Below are positions 1-6,403 of a stretch of DNA of 10,746 nucleotides, one piece after another. Position numbers and translations under genes: made by a program. Source of the stretch: Acidisphaera sp035272265 (GTDB taxonomy: Bacteria > Pseudomonadota > Alphaproteobacteria > Acetobacterales > Acetobacteraceae); assembly GCA_035272265.1 (NCBI GenBank), contig DATEQV010000458.1:1-10746 (forward strand), given 5' to 3'. A model generated the notes under the pieces. The model ran no database searches. It was not told the DNA's origin and worked only from the letters and a program-made list of their open reading frames with translations. Position 1 is the first letter of the stretch; each line of letters begins with the position of its first letter.

Positions 1-1189
1 CGTCGGCCGCTTCGGCGGCGGGCGGGTGTTCCTGCAGACCGGCAAGCCGTTCCGCCTGGACCTGAACGCGACGCCCGGAGATTCCGAGCGCGTCAACCTG
101 CCGCATCCGGAAATCATCGCCGCGGCCGCGATCGGCTCCAGCCTGCTGCTCGACGACGGCAAGCTGCGTCTGCGCGTGGTGCGCAAGCGCGACGACGGGC
201 TGGAGACCGAAGTCGTGGTCGGCGGACCGCTGTCGGACCGCAAGGGCGTCAACGTGCCCGATGTCGTGCTGCCGATCCCCGCGCTGACCGAGAAGGACCG
301 CGCCGATCTCGCCTTCGCGCTGGATCACGGCGTGCAGTACATCGGCCTGTCCTTCGTGCAGCGTCCCGAGGACGTGCAGGAAGCCCGCGACATCTGCGCC
401 GGACGCGCATGGGTGATGACCAAGATGGAGAAGCCGCAGGCGCTGGAGAATCTCGATGCGATCCTGCGCCTGTCGGACGCGGTGATGGTCGCGCGCGGCG
501 ACCTGGGCGTGGAACTGCCGCCCGAGGAGGTGCCGCTGGCACAGAAGCAGATCGTCCGCGCCGCGCGCGCGCTCGGCCGCCCCGTCGTGGTCGCGACGCA
601 GATGCTGGAGAGCATGATCTCGGCGCCGGCGCCCACGCGGGCCGAAGCGTCCGACGTCGCCACCGCCGTGTTCGACGGCGCCGATGCGGTGATGCTGTCA
701 GCCGAAACCGCCGCCGGCCAGTATCCCTACGAAGCGGTCAACATGATGGACCGCATCGTCGCGCGCGTCGAGCGCGACCCGGGCTGGCGCGCAATCATCG
801 AGACCAGCCGTCCGCCGCCGGAACGCTCGTCGGCGGATGCGATCGCCGCCGCCGCGCGACAGATCTCGCACACGATCGGCTGCAAGGCGATCGTCGCCTA
901 CACCGCGTCGGGCTCGACCGCGCTGCGCATCGCGCGCGAGCGGCCTGACGCGCCGATCATCGGGCTGACGACCGATGTCGTTACCGCACGCAGGATGGCG
1001 GTCATCTGGGGCCTCCACGCCCACGTCTCGTCGGACGTCCATTCGATGACCGAGGCGACGCAGCGCGCCATGCGCGTGGCGATCACCGAGGGGTTCGCCG
1101 CGCGCGGCGAGGAGATCGTCGTGGCCGCGGGCATCCCGTTCGGCCAGCCGGGCACGACGAACACGCTGCGCGTGGCGACGGTGAAGTAG
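1..1189 (+). CDS. pyk: Pyruvate kinase, 5'-truncated by window edge
   Basis: Pyruvate kinase transfers phosphate from phosphoenolpyruvate to ADP, giving pyruvate and ATP in the last step of cytoplasmic glycolysis. The reading frame is already open at base 2 (reading VGRFGGGRVF), so the GTG at 26 is internal. About 395 codons are present, and roughly 75-80 N-terminal residues of a usual ~475 lie upstream. Visible landmarks are the active-site segment TKMEKPQAL (lysine codon 422-424; the family usually has KIE), then VMVARGDLGVE at 482-514, TQMLESM, PTRAEASDVA and MLSAET, which together form the TIM-barrel catalytic core. The C-terminal allosteric-type domain follows (KAIVAYTASGSTALRIARERP). 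The TAG stop is at 1187-1189. The gene converges on the Ig-like gene 18 bp away. Family assignment is very secure; the true start cannot be seen. Confidence 0.98.
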   Translation, partial: VGRFGGGRVFLQTGKPFRLDLNATPGDSERVNLPHPEIIAAAAIGSSLLLDDGKLRLRVVRKRDDGLETEVVVGGPLSDRKGVNVPDVVLPIPALTEKDRADLAFALDHGVQYIGLSFVQRPEDVQEARDICAGRAWVMTKMEKPQALENLDAILRLSDAVMVARGDLGVELPPEEVPLAQKQIVRAARALGRPVVVATQMLESMISAPAPTRAEASDVATAVFDGADAVMLSAETAAGQYPYEAVNMMDRIVARVERDPGWRAIIETSRPPPERSSADAIAAAARQISHTIGCKAIVAYTASGSTALRIARERPDAPIIGLTTDVVTARRMAVIWGLHAHVSSDVHSMTEATQRAMRVAITEGFAARGEEIVVAAGIPFGQPGTTNTLRVATVK

Positions 1190-1206
1190 CCGCGCCCGCG
1201 CGCGGC
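1189..1206. terminator. GC-rich hairpin between convergent genes
   Basis: A perfect 7-bp stem, GCCGCGC (1189-1195) and GCGCGGC (1200-1206), with loop CCGC fills the whole gap between the stop of pyruvate kinase and the stop of the Ig-like gene. It could act as a terminator in both directions. No T-run follows on either side, so intrinsic termination is uncertain, and the run of alternating G and C could also arise by chance at this GC content. Confidence 0.35.
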
Positions 1207-1207
1207 A

Positions 1208-1606
1208 CTATGGGCCGGTTCTGAAGCTTACCAGATACGGCACGGCCGGATGGCCGTCGGTGTCGCGGAAATTCGTGAACCGGTCGCTGTTCAGCCAGAT
1301 CGCATACGTGGTCATCGGCGCAAGCTTCACCTTCAGCACCACAGTCCGCCGGTCGGCCTGAAAGGCCGGATTGCCCAGCAGTTGCGGAAACGCCTCGGGT
1401 TTCCAGATGACGACCGAGAAGCTGTCGGTCTTCATCTCCTTGCTGAACGTCACGCCGATCTCCGACGTGCTCGACGGCACGTCGACGCTTCCGGGCACGA
1501 CCGTCGATCGGATGACCACGGGCGGCAGCTCGGCAAGGTCCGCCGCACGCGCACCGCCCGCCCAGGTCGCCATCGCGACCATCGCCAGCCCGACCACCAA
1601 GCGCAT
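1208..1606 (-). CDS. Secreted Ig-like (Big_5-type) domain protein
   Basis: This 132-residue protein starts with a signal peptide (residues 1-21, hydrophobic core LVVGLAMVAMATWAGG, likely cut after ARA). The mature protein of ~111 residues resembles a single bacterial Ig-like domain of the SbsA/Big_5 type: a VPGSVDVPSS opening, then EIGVTFSKEM (typical FSKxM strand-turn), and a closing strand VPYLVSFRTGP. It has no cysteines and no membrane anchor, so it is probably periplasmic or released. The ATG at 1606 is preceded on its strand by a good Shine-Dalgarno (GGGGAGG), which fixes the start. It begins only 17 bp after the stop of the alpha-E gene on the same strand, so it is probably the third gene of that operon. 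The molecular role is unknown. The fold assignment is fairly secure; the functional link to its neighbours is inferred only from spacing. Confidence 0.75.
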   Translation of the reverse strand: MRLVVGLAMVAMATWAGGARAADLAELPPVVIRSTVVPGSVDVPSSTSEIGVTFSKEMKTDSFSVVIWKPEAFPQLLGNPAFQADRRTVVLKVKLAPMTTYAIWLNSDRFTNFRDTDGHPAVPYLVSFRTGP

Positions 1607-1623
1607 GCCGTGCCTCCCCGGAG

Positions 1624-2643
1624 TTATGCTTGTGACTGCGTCTGCGTTCCTTGGGTCTGCGTCTGCCCCTCGGCCTGCGCCAGCGGCCGCCAGTCACGGA
1701 AGAAGGCCGAGCCGATCTCGGCTGCGAGCAGGATCAGGTCGCGCTGCACGCCGTCGAGGAAGGCGTGCAGCCCGGCCTCGATCAGGCTGTCCATGGAGCG
1801 CGCCAGCAGGCCTGCCCGCAGCTCCTCGACGCGTTCCAGCGCCGGCACCGTTCCACGCAAGCCATACGTCGCGCGCAGCTGCGAAAGCTGCCACTCCATT
1901 TGCGACACGCACATCAGCACGCTGCGCGGGAAGCATGGATCGGCGAGCAGGAACCTGACGACGTCGCGCGGCTGGTAGCCCGCCGGCGAGACGCGCCGGA
2001 ACGCGTGATAGCCGGCGGCGGCACGCAGCATGCCGCCCCACTGCGTCAACGACGCGACGCGGCGCTCCTCCGCACTGGCCGGCATCAGCAGGTGGTACTG
2101 GATGTCGAGCAGCCGGGTCGTCTGGTCGGCCCGCTCGATCGCGCGGCCCAGGCCGTAGAACAGCCAGCCCTGGTCGCGGAAGAACGTGCCCTCGGTGATG
2201 CCCGTGTGCGACTGCACGCCCATCTTGATCTGGCTGCAGAGCCGCGAGAGGTGATCGCCGGACAGGCTGGTGGCCGGAATATGCATGAGGTCGCGGTGCA
2301 GCATGTTCAGCTGCATCCACATCTCGGTGCTGATCACCGGCCGCAGCGTGCGCGCATTGGTGCGCGCCGCCTCCATCGCCGCCGGCATACCGGTCGGGTT
2401 GTCATGGTCGAGCAGGTAGAACTGCTTCACCGCCGCCGACTCGCGCGCGTAGCCACGCTCGGCGAAACGCTCTTCGTCGGCGTTGATCCGGATCAGCGAA
2501 TACCAGGACTCGAACGGCCGTGCAGGCATCTCGAAGGTCTGCGTGACGTCGATCAGCCGGGCGAGATTCTCGACGCGCTCCAGGTAGCGCCCCATCCAGA
2601 ACAGGCCCTCGGCGTAGCGCGCGAGCAGCGGCAGGGCGGGCAT
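1624..2643 (-). CDS. Alpha-E domain-containing protein (DUF403)
   Basis: This 339-residue helical protein belongs to the alpha-E/DUF403 family, which almost always sits beside circularly permuted ATP-grasp proteins. No reaction is established for it; a role in an amide- or peptide-ligase system is inferred from genomic context. The N-terminal signature (LLARYAEGLFWMGRYLERVE, then NLARLID) is clear. A second copy of its core occurs at GLGRAIERADQTTRLLD, so the GRxxERxxxxxRLxD pattern appears near residues 18-32 and again near 166-180. The ATG at 2643 is chosen because homology begins there. Its A is also the last base of the preceding gene's TGA (TGATG), indicating translational coupling. The in-frame region upstream to 2784 is only a shadow of the ATP-grasp gene. 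The last 13 residues are a low-complexity Gln/Thr tail (QTQTQGTQTQSQA) beyond the usual domain. There is no signal peptide, so it is expected to be cytoplasmic. Confidence 0.95.
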   Translation of the reverse strand: MPALPLLARYAEGLFWMGRYLERVENLARLIDVTQTFEMPARPFESWYSLIRINADEERFAERGYARESAAVKQFYLLDHDNPTGMPAAMEAARTNARTLRPVISTEMWMQLNMLHRDLMHIPATSLSGDHLSRLCSQIKMGVQSHTGITEGTFFRDQGWLFYGLGRAIERADQTTRLLDIQYHLLMPASAEERRVASLTQWGGMLRAAAGYHAFRRVSPAGYQPRDVVRFLLADPCFPRSVLMCVSQMEWQLSQLRATYGLRGTVPALERVEELRAGLLARSMDSLIEAGLHAFLDGVQRDLILLAAEIGSAFFRDWRPLAQAEGQTQTQGTQTQSQA

Positions 2644-4127
2644 CAGCCGCGCCACCCGGACGCGCCGTCCGACTCGTCGTCCTCCAGCACCCAGGTATCC
2701 TTCGAGCCGCCGCCCTGCGACGAGTTGACGATCAGGCTGCCCGCCTTCAACGCCACGCGCGTCAGGCCGCCCGGCAGCACCCACGTGTCCCTGCCCGTCA
2801 CCGCGAAGGGCCGCAGATCGAGGTGACGCGGCCGCAACCCATCGTCGGTCAGCGTGGGCGCCACCGACAGCGACACCACCGGCTGGCTGATCCAGTTGGC
2901 GGGATCGGCGAGCAGCGCCGCTCGCGCCGCCTCCAGCTCGGCACGGGTTGCCCGCGGGCCGATCGTGATGCCGTAGCCGCCGCTCTCGCCGACCGGCTTG
3001 ACCACCAGCCGCTCAAGGTTCGCCAGCGTGTAGGCCAGGCCTTCCTCTTCGCGGCAGATATGCGTCTCGACGTTCGCCAGCACCGCGTCCTCGTCAAGGT
3101 AGTAACGGATGATACGTGGCATGTAGGCGTAGATCGCCTTGTCGTCGGCGACCCCCGTGCCCACAGCATTGGCCAGCGTCACGTTGCCCTTCCGCCAGGC
3201 ACCGATGAGCCCGGCGACGCCGAGCAGGCTGTCGGGGCGGAACACCGTCGGGTCGAGAAAGTCGTCGCCGATGCGGCGATAGATCGTGTGCACCGGCCAG
3301 GGCCCGCCGGTCGTGCGCACCCAAACCCGCTCGTCCTCGACGAACAGGTCCGCGCCTTCGACCAGCGGCACGCCCATCTCGCGCGCCAGGAACACATGCT
3401 CGAAATAGGCGGAGTTGTAGATGCCCGGCGACAGCAGCACGACCTGCGGGTCGTCCACGCCCTCCGGCGCGATCTCGCTCATCGCGGCACGCAGACGGCG
3501 GCCATAGTCGTCCACCGGACGCAGGCGGATGCCGTTCATCATGTCGGGGAAGGCGCGGAACATCAGCGCCCGGTTCTCGACGACATAGGACACGCCGGAC
3601 GGCGTGCGGGCGTTGTCCTCCAGCACCCGGAAATCGCCGCGTTCGTCGCGCACGATGTCGATCCCGCAGACATGCACGTAGGTTCCGAAGCGCACCGGGA
3701 AGCCGACCATCTCCGGCCGGTAGTTCGCGTTCCCCAGCACCAGCTCCGCCGGAACGATGCCGTCCTTCAGGATGCGCTGCTCGTGGTAGACGTCATGCAG
3801 GAACGCATTGATCGCCGTGACGCGCTGGGTGACACCTGCCTCCAGCGTGCGCCATTCCGGGGCCGTGATGACGCGCGGCACGCAGTCGAACGGCAGAATG
3901 CGGTCGATCGCGGTCGCCTGCGAATAGACCGTGAAGGTGACGCCGAGGTTGATCAGGTCGGTCTCGGCCGCGTCGGCGCGGGTGCGCAGTTGATCCAGTC
4001 CGATCGCCCGTATGCGCGCGCGTATCCGCTCGATCGCGCCGCCGTCGCCCTCCCGGCCCGGTGTCAGCTCGCAGAAATACGGTCCGCAATCGTAACCGGC
4101 GAAAGGGTCGGGGCTGGTGGCCGTCAT
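2643..4127 (-). CDS. Circularly permuted type 2 ATP-grasp protein
   Basis: This 494-residue cytoplasmic protein is of the circularly permuted ATP-grasp family (DUF404/DUF407, CP_ATPgrasp). By family it is a predicted ATP-dependent carboxylate-amine ligase; substrates are unknown. Motifs in order are CGIDIVRDERGDF and RVLEDNARTPSGVSYVVENR (residues ~154-186), YRRIGDDFLDP (~283-292), GNVTLANAVGTGVADDKA (~314-331), LVVKPVGESGGYG (~374-386, nucleotide-binding Lys plus Gly-rich loop), DLRPFAV, LPGGLTRVAL, and a C-terminal NSSQGGGSKDTWVL. The length is normal. The start is the ATG at 4127 with GGAG six bases upstream on that strand. It is the first gene of a three-gene minus-strand unit, and its TGA at 2645-2643 overlaps the alpha-E start by one base. 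In many genomes this pair is accompanied by a transglutaminase-like or protease-like gene, which is absent here. No frameshift or lost motif is seen. Confidence 0.96.
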   Translation of the reverse strand: MTATSPDPFAGYDCGPYFCELTPGREGDGGAIERIRARIRAIGLDQLRTRADAAETDLINLGVTFTVYSQATAIDRILPFDCVPRVITAPEWRTLEAGVTQRVTAINAFLHDVYHEQRILKDGIVPAELVLGNANYRPEMVGFPVRFGTYVHVCGIDIVRDERGDFRVLEDNARTPSGVSYVVENRALMFRAFPDMMNGIRLRPVDDYGRRLRAAMSEIAPEGVDDPQVVLLSPGIYNSAYFEHVFLAREMGVPLVEGADLFVEDERVWVRTTGGPWPVHTIYRRIGDDFLDPTVFRPDSLLGVAGLIGAWRKGNVTLANAVGTGVADDKAIYAYMPRIIRYYLDEDAVLANVETHICREEEGLAYTLANLERLVVKPVGESGGYGITIGPRATRAELEAARAALLADPANWISQPVVSLSVAPTLTDDGLRPRHLDLRPFAVTGRDTWVLPGGLTRVALKAGSLIVNSSQGGGSKDTWVLEDDESDGASGWRG

Positions 4128-4498
4128 GCGGCGCTCCGTCAGGTAAGAAGGTAACCCTAAGCAGCAATAGTCCCCGCGCGCCAGCAGCGGGTTGCCCGCC
4201 CACGGTGCGGAGACGAGGCGCGCGCGGTTAGGGGGCGGTTAGCAAGGGCCGCGCCACATTACCGACGTTGTCGGGCGGCTGAACGGACGGTAAGACGTAT
4301 CGCGGCCGCATCCGACCGCCCACGACGAAGGCGGATGCCTGCTCCCAGCATGTGCAGGGCAGGCGGGCCACACCGGAAGGCTAGAACAACATGGTTCGCA
4401 AATAGGTGTTGCAGATTAGCCGGATACCGGGTTTACCTCACGTCGAACATGAAGTCCGGCCGTGCCGGGCGCCGTCAACCAACGCTCCGGGAGTATCC
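4128..4498. other. Divergent intergenic region, no gene
   Basis: These 371 bp separate the start of the ATP-grasp operon (leftward) from the secreted four-cysteine gene (rightward), so both promoters should lie here. I found no convincing -35/-10 pair for either. Visible elements are a direct repeat GCGGTTAG at 4224-4231 and 4235-4242 (period 11 bp), a small inverted repeat CCGAC-GTT-GTCGG at 4262-4274, and a GCGGG-TTG-CCCGC hairpin near 4187-4199 in the ATP-grasp leader. A short reading frame at 4335-4541 overlaps the signal-peptide coding region of the next gene in another frame and has no ribosome-binding site or recognisable protein features, so I do not call it. Confidence 0.8.
4224..4242. 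repeat. Tandem GCGGTTAG repeat, 11-bp period
   Basis: Two identical octamers, GCGGTTAG, start at 4224 and 4235. They are one helical turn apart, about 100 bp upstream of the ATP-grasp start codon. Helically phased direct repeats in a promoter region can be regulator half-sites, but two copies of an 8-mer are modest evidence. Confidence 0.4.
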
Positions 4499-5020
4499 AT
4501 GCGCCTCGTTCCCAGCCGCCGCTCGATCGCCCGTCTGCTGACCGTCGGCGTCATCTTGGGTCAGCTCATGCCGTCCGCGTTCGCCCAGTGCGCCCGTCCC
4601 GCCGACAAGGCCGCCCTCGACATCGCCGGCCTGAAGAGCGAGCTGATGGTGATCGCGCTCGAATGCGATGTGCGCGACCGCTACAACGACTTCGTCGGCC
4701 GCTTCAAAAGCGAGCTGATGAACGAGGAACGCGGGCTCAACGCCTATTTCGCCCGCGCCTACGGACGCTCCGGCCGGGCGCAGCACGACGACTACATCAC
4801 CAATCTTGCCAACGTGCAGTCCGAAAGCGGCATCAAGCGCGGCACGTTCTTCTGCAAGGAGAACGTCGGCCTGTTCGACCAGGTGCTGGCGCTACCGCCC
4901 GGCTCCGACCTGGCCAGCTTCGCCGCCAGCAAGCAGCTCGTGCAGCCGATCGACGTCGCTGTGTGCGACACCACTGCGCCGGAGCGGCGCACCCGCACGG
5001 CTTCCGCGTCGCACCACTGA
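4499..5020 (+). CDS. Secreted four-cysteine protein of unknown function
   Basis: I do not recognise this 173-residue protein. It opens with a typical signal peptide (RRSIARLLTVGVILGQLMPSAFA, likely cleaved after residue 29). The mature part is ~144 residues, soluble, probably mostly helical and probably periplasmic. Mature cysteines are at 31, 56, 119 and 156, an even number that would allow two disulfides. The short motif KSELM occurs twice (residues 46-50 and 70-74) on either side of ECDVRDRYNDFVGRF, hinting at a helical hairpin repeat. The last ~15 residues (PERRTRTASASHH) look disordered. ATG 4499 is preferred over in-frame codons from 4406 because GGGAG lies five bases upstream and the signal peptide begins there. 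It is a single gene with its own 371-bp upstream region and a strong terminator directly after it, so it is probably monocistronic. That it is a real gene is well supported; its role is open. Confidence 0.8.
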   Translation: MRLVPSRRSIARLLTVGVILGQLMPSAFAQCARPADKAALDIAGLKSELMVIALECDVRDRYNDFVGRFKSELMNEERGLNAYFARAYGRSGRAQHDDYITNLANVQSESGIKRGTFFCKENVGLFDQVLALPPGSDLASFAASKQLVQPIDVAVCDTTAPERRTRTASASHH

Positions 5021-5037
5021 GATCCTTGCCTGAACAG

Positions 5038-5070
5038 GACGGGCGCCCCTCGGGGGCGCCCGTTCGATTT
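5038..5070 (+). terminator. Intrinsic terminator between convergent genes
   Basis: A perfect 11-bp stem, ACGGGCGCCCC (5039-5049) and GGGGCGCCCGT (5053-5063), has loop TCG and can be extended by a G-T pair (5038/5064). It is followed on the plus strand by TTCGATTT. It lies 18 bp after the stop of the four-cysteine gene and 21 bp past the stop of the oppositely oriented amidohydrolase. It therefore most likely ends the plus-strand transcript and may also serve the minus one, although no T-run follows in that direction. Confidence 0.85.
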
Positions 5071-5084
5071 GCGGCTGGTGAACG

Positions 5085-6278
5085 TCAGGCGGCGGCGAGC
5101 AGGTCGAATGCCGTCCGCGCCAGGGCCTGTACGCCCAGGCCGATGCACCGCTCGTCCGGCTGATACTCGGAGTTGTGCAGCTTGTCCGTGCGCCCCGGCG
5201 CGCCGGACCCGACCCGCAGATGGAAGGCCGGCACGCGGTTGGCCATCAGCGCGAAGTCCTCGCCGCCCAGACTCGGCGCGCCCTCGGCGATCGCGCCGTC
5301 GTCGAACTGGCGCGCGACCGACACCGAACAGCGGTCGACCAGCGAAAGGTCGTTCATCAGCGGCGGGACGCCACGGCGCAGATGCACCTCGCAGCGCACG
5401 CGCTGGCTCTGTTCGAGCGCCGAGCAATGGCGCCGCACCGCCGCCTCCACCGCCTCGCGAGTCTCCGGCCGCAGCGTGCGGATCGTGCCGCGCAGCGTGC
5501 AGCTGTCGGGGATGATGTTGTGCGTCTGGCCGCCGTTGATCGCGCCGACCGTCACCACCACCGGCGACATCGGCGGCAGCTCGCGCGAAACCACCGTCTG
5601 CAACTGGCCGACCAGCATCGCCGCGGCGACGATCGGGTCGATCGCCTGCTCGGGATGCGCGGCATGGCCCGACCTTCCATGCACCACGATGTCGAAGCGG
5701 TCGGCCGCGGCACAGCTCGCGCCGCGCACGTAGCCGAACGTGCCCACCGGCATGTCGGGGTAGTTGTGGAACCCGAGCGCGTAATCCACGCGCGGCGACT
5801 CCAGCACGCCGTCATCGATCATCGCGGCCATCCCGCCGAGCCCTTCCTCGGCCGGCTGGAAGACGAGCTTCACCGTGCCGCTCAGCTGCGGTGCGAGTTC
5901 CTTCAGCACCGATGCCACGCCGAGCAGCGTCGCCGTGTGCACGTCATGACCGCAGGCATGCATCAGGCCCCGGTTCGTGCTCTCGAACTCGAGGCCGGTT
6001 CTCTCCTCGATCGGCAACGCGTCCATGTCGGCGCGGATCGCCACCACCGGTCCCGGGCGCGCGCCCTCGATCAATCCGACGACGCCGGTGCGGCCCACGC
6101 CGGTCTGGTGCGGGATGCCGAGCCGGGCCAGCTCGTCGGCCACGACGCGGGACGTGCGCACCTCCTGGAAGCCGAGCTCCGGATGTGCGTGGATGTCGCG
6201 CCGCAGCGCGATCACATGCGGCTCGGCGCGCTCCGCAAGGACGCGGATCGCGGTCTGAGGGTCGTTCGGCAGGTTCAT
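5085..6278 (-). CDS. M20D-family metallo-amidohydrolase (HipO/AmaA-like)
   Basis: This 397-residue cytoplasmic hydrolase is of the M20D family, which includes hippurate hydrolase, N-acyl-L-amino-acid amidohydrolase and IAA-amino-acid hydrolase. The family cleaves N-acyl amino acids to a carboxylate and a free amino acid using two metal ions; the substrate here cannot be told from sequence. Landmarks are LRRDIHAHPELGFQE near the N-terminus, IRADMDALPIEE (~81-92), MHACGHDVHTA with metal ligands C109 and H111, FQPAEEG with E144/E145, GFHNYPD with H171, the dimerisation domain with GRSGHAAHPEQAIDP (~201-215), LGGEDFA (~337-343) and a C-terminal LHN (H368). All expected ligands are present. ATG 6278 is chosen because GGGGAG lies eight bases upstream on that strand and the family starts here; the frame stays open upstream to 6380 without homology. 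It is divergent from manC across 125 bp. Confidence 0.95.
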   Translation of the reverse strand: MNLPNDPQTAIRVLAERAEPHVIALRRDIHAHPELGFQEVRTSRVVADELARLGIPHQTGVGRTGVVGLIEGARPGPVVAIRADMDALPIEERTGLEFESTNRGLMHACGHDVHTATLLGVASVLKELAPQLSGTVKLVFQPAEEGLGGMAAMIDDGVLESPRVDYALGFHNYPDMPVGTFGYVRGASCAAADRFDIVVHGRSGHAAHPEQAIDPIVAAAMLVGQLQTVVSRELPPMSPVVVTVGAINGGQTHNIIPDSCTLRGTIRTLRPETREAVEAAVRRHCSALEQSQRVRCEVHLRRGVPPLMNDLSLVDRCSVSVARQFDDGAIAEGAPSLGGEDFALMANRVPAFHLRVGSGAPGRTDKLHNSEYQPDERCIGLGVQALARTAFDLLAAA

Positions 6279-6335
6279 GCAAGTGTCTCCCCTGTACAGA
6301 ATAAGCACGCGATGGGCCAGCCGGCAGACACGTTC

Positions 6336-6365
6336 TGGACAGCGCAGCCCCGCGCTGCCTATTAC
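6336..6365 (+). promoter_or_regulatory. Candidate sigma70-type promoter of the manC operon
   Basis: TGGACA at 6336-6341 (five of six matches to the -35 consensus) and TATTAC at 6360-6365 (four of six to the -10) are separated by 18 bp. This would place the transcript start near 6372 and give a leader of about 32 nt before ATG 6404. The spacer is largely an inverted repeat, CAGCGC (6340-6345) - AGCCCC - GCGCTG (6352-6357), which could be an operator. Found by eye only; matches of this quality also occur by chance. Confidence 0.4.
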
Positions 6366-6403
6366 GGCCGGGTGTTCCATGCAGATTGCTTAATTCCAGG
6401 GCC

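Noticed and set aside
2823..4154. Long plus-strand open frame (443 codons) opposite the ATP-grasp gene
   Set aside because: It is an antisense shadow produced by high GC content. It is rich in Arg, His and Asp with no domain motifs, while the minus strand carries clear ATP-grasp motifs.
4335..4541. Short plus-strand frame in the divergent intergenic region
   Set aside because: It overlaps the signal-peptide coding part of the four-cysteine gene in another frame, has no ribosome-binding site and shows no recognisable features.
6386..6403. TTG as an upstream start for manC
   Set aside because: It adds six residues (MLNSRA) that the family does not have and has no Shine-Dalgarno. ATG 6404 fits the family start.
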